From Periweissella beninensis (GTDB lineage Bacteria > Bacillota > Bacilli > Lactobacillales > Lactobacillaceae): a stretch of 44,517 nucleotides of DNA. This document shows, one piece after another, positions 26,306 through 35,041 of the stretch; within the stretch, counting starts at the first letter, position 1, and every line of letters begins with the position of its first letter. The stretch covers positions 1 through 44,517 of the forward strand of contig NZ_JAFBDN010000012.1 in assembly GCF_016908275.1 (NCBI RefSeq), given 5' to 3'. The notes beneath the pieces are model-generated. The model did no database searches. It had not been told where the DNA came from and worked only from the letters and a program-made list of their open reading frames with translations. The translations under genes and the position numbers were made by a program.

Positions 26306-27637
26306 ATGGAAGACAAACAGGAAGTTCAATTGAAAAGGAATTTAGGTCTATCATCCGCACTGTCACTGGTTGTAGGAACAGTGATTGGAGCCGGAATATT
26401 TATCAGACAAGCAACAGTGCTAAAGGAAACCGGTTCAACTTCCATGGCCTTACTTGCATGGATTATAGGTGGTATTATTACTTTAACTGGTGGTTTGACA
26501 GTAGCTGAAATTGCAGCGAAGTTACCGAAAGCAGGTGGCTTATATACGTATATGGAAAATGTATATGGTCGTTTCTGGGGCTTTTTATCTGGTTGGATGC
26601 AAGTTATCGTTTACGGACCAGCTATGATAGCATCACTTTCGATTTATCTAGCAATTTTAATTAGTGACTTTTTTAATATTAGTAGTCAATGGCAAACTTT
26701 AACCAGTTTATTAGTGATGATTATTATCGGTGGTTTAAATTTATTATCAAACCGCTATAGCGCTTTTTTTGCGATAACATCAGTGATTGTTAAAGTAATT
26801 CCAATTGCGGCGATTATTTTATTTGGCCTTTTTTTTGGAAATGAACATGCGATAGGTGCAAGTATTCAAACAGTGCAAGCACATACCGGCAATTTTGGTG
26901 TTGCGATTTTAGGAACATTATTTGCATATGATGGTTGGATATTGGTTACTAATTTAGGTGAAGAACTAAAAAATCCGCGTAAAATGTTACCTAAAGCCAT
27001 TATTATAGGCATTACATTAGTTATTGCAGTTTATACATTAGTTACTTTTGCCGTTTTTAAAACAATTAGTGTTGAGGCAATTTATCAACAAGGTGATAAT
27101 ACAGTATCTTATATGGTTACTAAAGCATTTGGTGTGTTAGGTGGTAAATTACTCTCAATTGGGATTATTATTTCAATTGCTGGAACAATCAACGGTAAAA
27201 TTATGTCTTTTCCTAGGTTAATGTATGCGATGGGCCGTGATCGTGAGTTACCTTTCTATAAACAAATTGGGCGTTTAAATATGAAAACGCAATCACCGAT
27301 GAATGCTACATTAGTAACATTAATGTTAGCTATGATTATGATGATATTTTCAAATGCTGATTGGTTATCTGCAAAAGCTGTTTTTATTGTTTATGTTTTT
27401 TATGTAATGACATTTTTTGGAATTTTTATTTTACGGAAACGGGATGGTTTAGATAAAACAAAGTTTACCGTACCGTTGTACCCGTTAACACCGATAATTG
27501 CAATCGCTGGAGCTGCTTTTGTAATTTATAATGAAATTGTAACGGATGTTGAGGGTGTTTTAATTTCTGGAGTATGTGTGTTGTTAGGAATTCCTGTTTA
27601 TCTGTGGCAAAACAAAAAGACGACAGTCAATAAATAA
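26306..27637 (+). CDS. APC-family amino acid permease/exchanger (SteT-like)
   Basis: A 443-residue transporter with about 12 membrane segments and the APC signature VVGTVIGAGIFIRQATVLKE in the first helix. It most resembles the L-type exchanger branch such as Bacillus SteT (Ser/Thr exchanger), but its substrate is not certain. The ATG at 26306 has GTGGAGG 5 nt upstream; the in-frame ATG at 26288 would place the ribosome site inside the ORF. It is single-gene, convergent with the methyltransferase-like gene, and ended by the long palindrome. Confidence 0.87.
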   Translation: MEDKQEVQLKRNLGLSSALSLVVGTVIGAGIFIRQATVLKETGSTSMALLAWIIGGIITLTGGLTVAEIAAKLPKAGGLYTYMENVYGRFWGFLSGWMQVIVYGPAMIASLSIYLAILISDFFNISSQWQTLTSLLVMIIIGGLNLLSNRYSAFFAITSVIVKVIPIAAIILFGLFFGNEHAIGASIQTVQAHTGNFGVAILGTLFAYDGWILVTNLGEELKNPRKMLPKAIIIGITLVIAVYTLVTFAVFKTISVEAIYQQGDNTVSYMVTKAFGVLGGKLLSIGIIISIAGTINGKIMSFPRLMYAMGRDRELPFYKQIGRLNMKTQSPMNATLVTLMLAMIMMIFSNADWLSAKAVFIVYVFYVMTFFGIFILRKRDGLDKTKFTVPLYPLTPIIAIAGAAFVIYNEIVTDVEGVLISGVCVLLGIPVYLWQNKKTTVNK

Positions 27638-27652
27638 TTAATACGAAAAAAA

Positions 27653-27712
27653 TAGATGAAAAGCACCCCCGCTATTGGGCCAAGATCCAATAGCGGGGGT
27701 GCTTTTCATCTA
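27653..27712. terminator. Perfect 26-bp palindrome acting as bidirectional terminator
   Basis: The arms 27653-27678 and 27687-27712 are perfect reverse complements over 26 bp with an 8-bp loop; the core is GCACCCCCGCTATTGG. It lies between convergent genes, with runs of A on the left and TTTT inside the right arm. Its core matches 8308-8357 and 6605-6625. A stem this long and exact is more than a terminator needs and resembles two abutted ends of an IS element. Confidence 0.8.
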
Positions 27713-27782
27713 TGGTAGCATAATTTTTTAATCTTAACACATCGGATGTACGTACTGGCTATTACCAAACTTTGTTATAGGA

Positions 27783-28631
27783 TCACTTTACTAAATAGAC
27801 ACGTTCATCAATTAAATCAAATGTTTTATAATTTTGATTAAGGACAAATGGTTCTTTTAACTTAGCGATTTGCCAAAATTCACTTGAATTAGTCGCTCCA
27901 TTTTTCTCACCAATCACGATTAATTGTAGGTGAGGATATGATTGTCGAATGAGGTTAAGTACCGCTACATCGATGGGGATACCATCTGGTGACCAAGCCA
28001 TAATAATGTATTTAACATGGTGACCATATTTTTTAATAGCTGAAAGGGCATCTAAAGGTTCAATGGGTGTAAAAGGATGGCGACCAGTATTATTCTCACT
28101 TTTCCAGGTTGTATCATCAGTTGTATAAACTAGTTGATGTGGTTTCTTTTGCATAAGACTAGCACTTATTAAACCATTACCAGCCATAATCTCTAAAACC
28201 GGCTGATTATTAAGAAATTGCGCTAAATCATTAATGAACGCACTATTGATATAAGCCCAGACACCATAATGTGCGGCTAAATAATCCCGATAGTCACGTA
28301 ATAATGCATCTAAAGCGGGCAAATTGTTAGTCATTTTATCCCAAAGTGCATCACCAGTCGGATCACCTAACGCATAATTATTATTGATATAATAAACGAT
28401 AGTATCTTGAATATTATCTGGTAATAGTAATGGTGGTAATGGTTGAGGCGTGCGACCATTGCTTAGCATATTATCAGCTAAAAGTATTTGGTTAATTAAG
28501 TATTTAATAGGTCCGATGTCATTAAAAATAGTTAAATAAAATTTTAGCTTAGTGATATATGTTGAAGATTCTTGTAAAGTAGATGGAACTGTAAACTGTC
28601 TTTTTAATTTTTTAAGTTGTTTGTTGTTCAT
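27783..28631 (-). CDS. Putative SAM-dependent methyltransferase
   Basis: The 282-residue protein has a motif like the SAM-binding loop, PVLEIMAGNGLIS (about 144-156), then a possible acidic motif II and a motif IV-like KYIIMAWSPDGIP, near 206-222. The N-terminal 120 residues are helical and unlike common methyltransferases. The substrate is unknown. It starts 19 nt after the XRE regulator and probably shares its transcript. Small Rossmann methyltransferases of this kind are found in lactobacilli; no pathway is suggested by the context. Confidence 0.65.
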   Translation of the reverse strand: MNNKQLKKLKRQFTVPSTLQESSTYITKLKFYLTIFNDIGPIKYLINQILLADNMLSNGRTPQPLPPLLLPDNIQDTIVYYINNNYALGDPTGDALWDKMTNNLPALDALLRDYRDYLAAHYGVWAYINSAFINDLAQFLNNQPVLEIMAGNGLISASLMQKKPHQLVYTTDDTTWKSENNTGRHPFTPIEPLDALSAIKKYGHHVKYIIMAWSPDGIPIDVAVLNLIRQSYPHLQLIVIGEKNGATNSSEFWQIAKLKEPFVLNQNYKTFDLIDERVYLVK

Positions 28632-28650
28632 AAATGTTAATCTAAATTCC

Positions 28651-29058
28651 TTAAATGTTTAAATCTAATTCTTCTTGTAAGTTAGCTTTATTTAAACTAT
28701 CTCTTGAATTTTTACCATGAAAATAACCATTAATTAATTGAAATATTTCATAACGATCTTTATTACTTAAATTTGTCTGATTGAAGGTTAATTGCGAGCC
28801 AGAAAGAAAAAGCATTGCTAAATCGACTTCTTCATGATCAAGTTTACCAACGAGATAATCTAATGAAACTTCAAAAAAATCAGCTAATTTACGAACTTCG
28901 ATATAAGAAGGAGTGCGAGTGCCGCGCTCCCAATTACCAATTTGTGAAGCGGTATTAGGCTTTTCGGTTAAATCCAAGTGTTGGTTTAACGCCTGGGCTA
29001 GTTCTTCTAAGGTTATATGGCGTCCTCGCCGTAAAGCCCGTAAACGTTCAGAAAACAT
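28651..29058 (-). CDS. XRE-family transcriptional regulator
   Basis: The 135-residue product begins with a helix-turn-helix of the Cro/C1 (XRE) type at about residues 4-70: ERLRALRRGRHITLEELAQ, ASQIGNWERGTRTPSYIEVRK and FFEVSLDYLVG. The C-terminal 60 residues have no recognised sensor domain. GGGAGGA lies about 6 nt upstream of the ATG. It lies 35 nt after pepF on the same strand and just before the methyltransferase-like gene, so it may regulate the latter. Chromosomal regulator rather than phage repressor is more likely, as no phage genes are near. Confidence 0.85.
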   Translation of the reverse strand: MFSERLRALRRGRHITLEELAQALNQHLDLTEKPNTASQIGNWERGTRTPSYIEVRKLADFFEVSLDYLVGKLDHEEVDLAMLFLSGSQLTFNQTNLSNKDRYEIFQLINGYFHGKNSRDSLNKANLQEELDLNI

Positions 29059-29093
29059 AGTTATCCTCCCTACTAATATCGTGCTTAATCATC

Positions 29094-30899
29094 CTAAATA
29101 AATTGTTCACTAAGCGTAAGAAACTCATTAATATCTTGGGCAATTATATCGATAGCAGCTTGCCAAAAATCGGGTTTGGTTAGGTCAACACCCAGGTGTT
29201 TTTTAGCTAATTCTTCGGTTGACATATTAGCTGTATCACGTAGTAATGCAATGTATTGTTCTTCAAAATCACCCGTCTTTTTAGCCAAAGCATAAATACC
29301 TAGACTGAATAAATAACCAAATGTATATGGAAAATTGTAAAAAGGAATATCATCAATATAAAAATGTAGTTTACTTGCCCAAAAATGAGGATGATATTTA
29401 TCAAGACTATCAGCAAAGGCTGTTTTCTGAGCATTTAGCATTAAATTATTTAATTCATCTGGACTAACTAAGTGATCTTGACGAGCTTTATAAAAACTTA
29501 TTTCAAATAGATAGCGGGCGTGAATATTCATTAGCATAGCAACGGGATTGTTTAGTTTAGCGTCTAATAATGTTAACTTTTCCGCGGCATTTTTTGCTTC
29601 TTGAACTTTAGCATCATTGACAACTAGTTCAGCAAAAGTTGAAGCAGTTTCGGCAACGTTCATTGCGTAATTACCACGCCAAAATGGTAAGTCAGTTAAA
29701 ACTGATGAGTGAAATGCATGCCCAAGTTCATGGGCAATCGTTGAAGCATCATTTGGCGAGCCCGTAAAAGTTAAAAAAATACGGGATTCACCTAATTCAG
29801 GAACACTCTCCATATAGCCACCTGGTTGTTTGCCAGGGCGATTTTCAGCTTCAATCCAACGATTTTCAAAAGCTTTACGTGCTAAACTAGCCATTTTAGG
29901 TGAAAATTGTTCAAAATTAGTAATAATAAATTTGGCAGCATAATCATAGGTTATCGTAGGCGCTTGGTAGCCAGGAACCTTGATAGGTGCATAAATATCC
30001 TGAAAACCAAGCTTTTTTTTACCAATTAATTGTGCTTTACGCTCAAAGTAAGGAACAAGGATAGATTTGTTAGCGGAAACCGTCTGCCACATAGCATCAA
30101 GGGTGGCCTTACTCATACGATTTAAGGCAAGTGGTTTTTGCAAAAAGTCTTTAATATTGTGACTAGCATATTCAGTTAAGCGAAATCCAGCCAAATGATT
30201 TAATGTATCTGCGACTAGTCCTTCAGCTTGCGCCCACATATTTTCGTAATTAGTAAGGAGTTTTTCACGAACAGCGGCATCTGGATAGCCTTCTAAATGA
30301 TTGAGAGCTTGACCAGCTGAGATAGTTGTAGTTTGGTTGTTTGCATCAGTAAATGGCATAGTTAGGCTAGCAGCAATTGTATCATAATGGCTACTCCATG
30401 CCGAAAGGCCATCTAACTCGAGTTGTTTTAAAAGATTTTCAGTATTATCATCAAGTAATTCAACGGCTTGCTGCCGCATTTCTGTTAATGCAAAGGCAAT
30501 CGGTTTGATTGTAGGTAACTTCAAAATTATTGCCCAAGAATTAGGTTCAATTTTGGCTAAAAGCTGTTTGAATTTACCTAGCGGTTGCGCATAGGTTGCT
30601 TTTAAGACGTTAATTTCAGCAGCTTTTGCACTTAAAGTGGTATTGGAAAAATCATCAGAAATAAGGGCATTTACAAAAACACTAGCTTGCAATAAGCCAG
30701 CTTCAATTTTTTGTGCTAAAGTCGTTAAATCAATGAAATTTTGATAATTTGGCTGATCGTTGCTTAAGTTATAGTTAGTAATTTTTTGCGAAAAATCAGC
30801 AGTTTGATCGGTAATTAAAAGGAGCTTTTTTTTAAGCGTTGGCGATGAGATACCACCAGCAAAGATGTTTTCAAGATTCCAATTTTGTGAGTATGCCAT
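29094..30899 (-). CDS. pepF: Oligoendopeptidase F (M3B)
   Basis: PepF is a cytoplasmic zinc oligopeptidase that cuts peptides of about 7-17 residues. The 601-residue length is right for the family, and the zinc motif HELGHAFH (390-397) is intact, with the downstream Glu in NVAETASTFAE. GGAGG lies about 9 nt upstream of the ATG. It is first in a group of three minus-strand genes (pepF, XRE regulator, methyltransferase-like). It works with PepO, PepX and the iminopeptidase on peptides brought in by Opp. Confidence 0.95.
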   Translation of the reverse strand: MAYSQNWNLENIFAGGISSPTLKKKLLLITDQTADFSQKITNYNLSNDQPNYQNFIDLTTLAQKIEAGLLQASVFVNALISDDFSNTTLSAKAAEINVLKATYAQPLGKFKQLLAKIEPNSWAIILKLPTIKPIAFALTEMRQQAVELLDDNTENLLKQLELDGLSAWSSHYDTIAASLTMPFTDANNQTTTISAGQALNHLEGYPDAAVREKLLTNYENMWAQAEGLVADTLNHLAGFRLTEYASHNIKDFLQKPLALNRMSKATLDAMWQTVSANKSILVPYFERKAQLIGKKKLGFQDIYAPIKVPGYQAPTITYDYAAKFIITNFEQFSPKMASLARKAFENRWIEAENRPGKQPGGYMESVPELGESRIFLTFTGSPNDASTIAHELGHAFHSSVLTDLPFWRGNYAMNVAETASTFAELVVNDAKVQEAKNAAEKLTLLDAKLNNPVAMLMNIHARYLFEISFYKARQDHLVSPDELNNLMLNAQKTAFADSLDKYHPHFWASKLHFYIDDIPFYNFPYTFGYLFSLGIYALAKKTGDFEEQYIALLRDTANMSTEELAKKHLGVDLTKPDFWQAAIDIIAQDINEFLTLSEQFI

Positions 30900-31060
30900 A
30901 AATCTAATCCTCCAAGAGTATGCTAGAAATTATTATAACATTTTAATATAATTAAAGGTTAGTAAAAAAGATAGTATCTGCATAAAGAAAGTTGTATAAT
31001 TTTTTATTGTTTGTTAATAGGGTTAACTAATAAAATATAGAATATAAGGAAAGCGATAAG

Positions 31061-31990
31061 ATGACGAAGAAAAGAAAAATAATTACTATGATAATAGGCA
31101 TTATTAGTGTGATAATTATCAGTTTATTTGGAGCGGGCATATATTTTTTTCATGTTGCTGAAGTACGGGCACCAAAAACATTCATTAATAATCAAGCTAT
31201 GAAGCCGACTAATTCACTTTATAGATATGAACAGGAGTTTAATAAGTTAAAAAAAACCACTTGGCATCAAATGACACCAGGTGGCTTGAAATTAGATGCA
31301 TGGTACGTGGCTAATCCACAAAAAACGCATAAAACAATAGTTATTGCCCATGGTTTTGCAGGGAATAAGCAAAAAATGGCAGCATATGGGGAGATGTTTA
31401 TCAAATTAGGTTACAATGTCTTGATTCCAGATGATCGTGCTGCAGGTAGTTCAGCGGGAAAGTTAATTGGTTTTGGTTGGAATGATCGTAAAGATTACGT
31501 TCGATGGATTCACCAAATCGTCAAAAAAGATTCACATAGCCAAATTGCCATATTTGGGGTATCGATGGGTGGTGCCACAACAATGATGACGGCCGGTGAA
31601 AAATTACCAACTAATGTAAAAGCATTTATTGAAGATTGTGGCTATGATACTGTCAAAAATGAGATTGCATATCAAGCTGGGGCAATGTACCATATTCCAG
31701 CTTATCCGCTAGTCGATATTGTGTCATTAATTTCTAAAGTGAGAGCTGGCTATACATATGGTGAAGCTAGCTCAATTAAGCAATTACACAAAAATACTCG
31801 GCCAATGTTCTTTATTCATGGAGGAGCAGACAATTTTGTGCCAACCAAAATGGTCTATAGAAATTATGCGGCCACACAAGGCCCTAAAAAAATATGGGTT
31901 GTTCCAGGTGCGAAGCATGCCAAATCATTTGAAACAGCGCCAAAAGAGTACCAAAAGAAAGTTGGTAATTTTTTAGCTCGATACATGTAA
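31061..31990 (+). CDS. Membrane-anchored alpha/beta hydrolase
   Basis: The 309-residue protein has one N-terminal membrane helix (about 8-31) and an outward-facing alpha/beta hydrolase domain. It shows the oxyanion HGFAGNK (97-103), nucleophile elbow GVSMGG with Ser168, acid region HGGADNFVP and the catalytic histidine in PGAKHAKS. It resembles the S9-like YqkD/BEM46 hydrolases common in lactobacilli; substrate unknown (ester or peptide). AAGGAAA lies upstream. It is divergent from pepF and ends in a long hairpin. Confidence 0.82.
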   Translation: MTKKRKIITMIIGIISVIIISLFGAGIYFFHVAEVRAPKTFINNQAMKPTNSLYRYEQEFNKLKKTTWHQMTPGGLKLDAWYVANPQKTHKTIVIAHGFAGNKQKMAAYGEMFIKLGYNVLIPDDRAAGSSAGKLIGFGWNDRKDYVRWIHQIVKKDSHSQIAIFGVSMGGATTMMTAGEKLPTNVKAFIEDCGYDTVKNEIAYQAGAMYHIPAYPLVDIVSLISKVRAGYTYGEASSIKQLHKNTRPMFFIHGGADNFVPTKMVYRNYAATQGPKKIWVVPGAKHAKSFETAPKEYQKKVGNFLARYM

Positions 31991-32012
31991 TACTAGAAAT
32001 ATAATATAGCTT

Positions 32013-32089
32013 AAAATAGTGATAAATACTGACATGAAGGCTAAAGTTTGAATGACTTTGCTCTTTTTATCAGAATTTATCACTATTTT
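32013..32089. terminator. Long stem-loop between convergent genes
   Basis: AAAATAGTGATAAAT plus CTGA (32013-32032) pairs with TCAG plus ATTTATCACTATTTT (32070-32089), about 19 bp with one mismatch, with AAAGT/ACTTT pairing inside the loop. It lies between the hydrolase gene and the NUMOD4 gene and probably serves both. Confidence 0.75.
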
Positions 32090-32108
32090 GATTATTGTTT
32101 AACTAAAC

Positions 32109-32363
32109 TTAGCTACTAAGGGTACGTAGTTGGGTTCGTTCAGGGAATGTTTTATTGATTAAGGTGTTTAAACTATACATCTTACGGTGCCCATTTAAGG
32201 ATAGACGTACATATAAATAACCACGACCATGAATACTTGCTTTAATAAACTTAGTGTTCCGTAGATGACCTCGAGCATCAGTGGATTGCTCACGATAAAT
32301 AGCACCATCAGCATTCATACTATAAATGCCATTAAAACCTGGAATAGGTCGTAAATTATGCAT
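32109..32363 (-). CDS. Orphan NUMOD4-domain protein
   Basis: The 84-residue product contains a NUMOD4-like segment (PIPGFNGIYSMNADGAIYRE, about 6-25), then a beta-rich part (GRGYLYVRLSLNGHRKMYSLNTLINKTFPE) that in HNH homing endonucleases leads into the nuclease domain. Here the protein stops at that point, so there is no HNH motif. It may be a trimmed endonuclease or a small DNA-binding protein. GAGG lies about 7 nt upstream of the ATG. No phage or intron is next to it, and no HNH remnant was seen downstream. Confidence 0.7.
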   Translation of the reverse strand: MHNLRPIPGFNGIYSMNADGAIYREQSTDARGHLRNTKFIKASIHGRGYLYVRLSLNGHRKMYSLNTLINKTFPERTQLRTLSS

Positions 32364-32482
32364 ATAAAAACCTCGGTTAGTTTAAATTTAAAATTAAAGT
32401 TATCTTTAAATAAAAGTATAACGGTAAAACACGAATTATACAAGCGATTAATTTCTTTTATATGGCTAAAATACGAAACATT

Positions 32483-32812
32483 CTAAACGTTAGCGACGAT
32501 TTCTAAGATGTTTTCTTCAGAATCATGAACTTTAAAGCTCACCTTATTTTTAGATGTAATTGGTGTTTCAAGTAAAGGAACAAAATAGCTAGTTAGATGA
32601 TTTTGAACGCTATCTGCATGATCTTTAACATGAATTTTTAGTGTAGTTGGCTTAGCATCAATGAATTTAAGCGGTGCTTGTTCAAGAACTAGCTGTTTTA
32701 GTAAAGAAGGTGTTGAGACGATTTGAATGTCAAAAACCTCGTGATAAAAACGAAAAGCACGGGCTTGGTTTTTAACGGGAATAATATGAGAACTAATTTT
32801 TTTAGGTTTCAT
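32483..32812 (-). CDS. VOC (glyoxalase/bleomycin-resistance) superfamily protein
   Basis: The 109-residue protein has the paired beta-alpha-beta-beta-beta fold of the vicinal oxygen chelate family: HIIPVKNQARAFRFYHEVF at the start and a C-terminal strand ending with the potential metal-ligand Glu in ENILEIVAN. Members include glyoxalases, dioxygenases and antibiotic-binding proteins; the function here is unknown. AAGGAG lies about 9 nt upstream. It is separate from the NUMOD4 gene (120-bp AT-rich gap, no terminator seen). Confidence 0.72.
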   Translation of the reverse strand: MKPKKISSHIIPVKNQARAFRFYHEVFDIQIVSTPSLLKQLVLEQAPLKFIDAKPTTLKIHVKDHADSVQNHLTSYFVPLLETPITSKNKVSFKVHDSEENILEIVANV

Positions 32813-32923
32813 TTTAAGAACTCCTTATAGATAATTTATTGGTTTAAGTATAGCATGGTAATATTAAGTAATTATATGAAATCTGTGGTAATTGAATAAG
32901 AAAGAGAGAAGCAAGAGAAGTTT

Positions 32924-34483
32924 ATGGCATTATTAGAAGTAAAAGATCTATCAATGAGTTATGCAGAGAAGCAGTTATATAGTGAAGCAAGTTTCCAGCT
33001 GAATAAAGGTGAACATATGGGGATTGTTGGCCAAAATGGTGCTGGAAAGTCGACATTAATTAAAATATTAACTGGTAAAGTGTTACCATTGAATGGCCAA
33101 ATTTTATGGCAAAAGAATCTTAAGGTAGGGTATCTAGATCAATATGCGGATATTCCTACCGGAATGAATTTAATTACGTTTTTACATACCGCTTTTAATC
33201 ATTTATATGACTTAGAGCGCCAAATGACCGAGTATTACAGTGAATATGCGCAAAACTTAGATGAAAGACTGTTACAACGTGCTGGTAAAATACAAGAACA
33301 GCTAGATAGTGCTAATTTTTATGAACTTGATACTGAAATTGAACGGATTATTAGTGGGCTAGGATTGGAGGCAATTGGTCGTGATCATATGATTAGTGAA
33401 ATGTCTGGTGGACAACGCTCAAAAATAATTTTAGCTAAATTACTGTTAGAAAATGATGATGTCATCATTTTAGATGAACCCACTAATTACTTGGATACAA
33501 ACCATATTGAGTGGTTAATTGAATTTTTACAAAGTTTTGCAGGGGCGGCAATTATTATTTCGCATGACTATGATTTTTTAGAGCAAGTTACTAACACGAT
33601 TGCTGACATAGCCTTTGGTAAAATTACAAAATACCGTGGTAGTTTTCAACAAGCAATGCGTCAGAAGACAGAAAAACGTGATGCACAAATGCGGGCATTT
33701 GAAAAGCAACAAGTGGAGATTACTAAAGCACAAAAATTTATTGCTAAAAATAAAGCAGGCTCAAAGTCTAATCAGGCAAAGTCAAGGGAAAAAATGTTAG
33801 CAAAAATGGATATAGTAACGCCACCAGATGAAAAATTACGGGCAAGTTTTAATTTTCCATATTTAAATAGTGGTTCGCAAAATGCATTAACAGTTAAAAA
33901 TCTATCAGTTGGTTATGTTACACCGTTGTTAATGCCCGTTACGTTTAGCATGTCACATGGACAAAAAATTGTTTTTAAAGGCTTTAATGGTGTCGGTAAA
34001 TCAACATTAATTAAATCTATTTTGGGAATCATTAAACCACTGACAGGTGAAAGTACCTTTTCACCATCAGTAAAAGTTAACTATTTTAGTCAAGACTTAG
34101 TGTGGGAAAACGAGCAAGCAACCCCATTAGCGATTATGCAAAATGCTTATCCGTTATTGGAACCTAAAACAATTCGGACACGTTTAGGGGCAGTAGGTAT
34201 AAATGCAAGCAATGCAGTCAAGCCTATTGGTCTATTATCTGGAGGAGAACAGACCAAAGTTAAATTAGCATTAATGGAGTTAACACAAGCTAATTTTTTA
34301 ATTTTAGATGAACCGACTAACCATTTAGATGATGATACTAAAAAGGGTTTAAAAGAGGCTTTGCAAAAATTTTCAGGTAATTTAATTCTAGTATCTCATG
34401 AAGCAAGTTTTTATCAAGGATGGATTGATAAAGAGCTGAATGTTGAAGGTTTATCACTAAAAAACACGAGAAATAAGAGGTGA
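32924..34483 (+). CDS. ABC-F family ATPase (ribosome-associated type)
   Basis: The 519-residue protein has two ABC ATPase domains and no membrane segment, the ABC-F layout. Domain 1 has GQNGAGKST (about 37), MSGGQRSK and VIILDEPTNYLD; domain 2 has GFNGVGKST (about 354), LSGGEQTK and FLILDEPTNHLD. The linker (about 240-300) is charged, with KNKAGSKSNQAKSREK, the P-site tRNA interaction motif region. Such proteins act on the ribosome in translation or antibiotic protection. No leader ORF of the antibiotic-induced type was found upstream. Followed at 4 nt by the Nudix gene. Confidence 0.88.
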   Translation: MALLEVKDLSMSYAEKQLYSEASFQLNKGEHMGIVGQNGAGKSTLIKILTGKVLPLNGQILWQKNLKVGYLDQYADIPTGMNLITFLHTAFNHLYDLERQMTEYYSEYAQNLDERLLQRAGKIQEQLDSANFYELDTEIERIISGLGLEAIGRDHMISEMSGGQRSKIILAKLLLENDDVIILDEPTNYLDTNHIEWLIEFLQSFAGAAIIISHDYDFLEQVTNTIADIAFGKITKYRGSFQQAMRQKTEKRDAQMRAFEKQQVEITKAQKFIAKNKAGSKSNQAKSREKMLAKMDIVTPPDEKLRASFNFPYLNSGSQNALTVKNLSVGYVTPLLMPVTFSMSHGQKIVFKGFNGVGKSTLIKSILGIIKPLTGESTFSPSVKVNYFSQDLVWENEQATPLAIMQNAYPLLEPKTIRTRLGAVGINASNAVKPIGLLSGGEQTKVKLALMELTQANFLILDEPTNHLDDDTKKGLKEALQKFSGNLILVSHEASFYQGWIDKELNVEGLSLKNTRNKR

Positions 34484-34486
34484 AAA

Positions 34487-34948
34487 ATGCGTTATCAGTC
34501 AATTGAAATTACCAATATGATTATGATTGAAAATCCAATTACAAGAGAAGTATTGGTTGAAAATAGAATTAATCCAAAGTGGCCAGGAATAACGTTTCCA
34601 GGAGGACACGTTGAAGTTGGGGAAACGGTGGTAGAGTCGGTTATCCGTGAAGCATCTGAAGAAACTGGGCTAACCATTAGTAAACCTAAATTTTGTGGAA
34701 TTAAGGAATGGCCATTAGCAGACGATGCAAGGTATATGGTATTTTTGTTTAAAACAGAAAATTATGTTGGTGAATTGAAAGCATCTCGGGAGGGCCAATT
34801 GCAGTGAATGACTCGTAAGGAATTACTACTACAAAATTTGGCTACTACATTTAAAGAAATGTTACCGGTTTTTGATGATGAGAATATCGCAGAATTAGCG
34901 TTAAAAAGAACTCATGAACATGATAAATGGGAAATAAATTGGCAATAA
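34487..34948 (+). pseudogene. Nudix hydrolase (MutT/8-oxo-dGTPase type) broken by an in-frame TGA
   Basis: The first 106 codons give a protein with an intact Nudix box (GHVEVGETVVESVIREASEE), which hydrolyses nucleoside diphosphate-X substrates. TGA at 34805-34807 stops it just where family members read EG-x-x-x-W followed by the C-terminal helix. In the same frame, 46 more codons follow to TAA at 34946 (ATRKEL-like start MTRKELLLQNLATTFKEMLP, then VFDDENIAE), matching that tail. The intact protein would be 153 residues. One G-to-A change (TGG to TGA) explains it. The ATG after the stop could restart translation of the tail. GAGGTG lies before the start; the gene follows the ABC-F gene. Confidence 0.8.
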
Positions 34949-35041
34949 TAAAATAACTTTATTAGGCCTGGTGGCTTAATTGAGGTAAGATAATTCTATT
35001 AGATCAACTAATGAAAAATTTGTGAAATTGAGGAAGATGGC

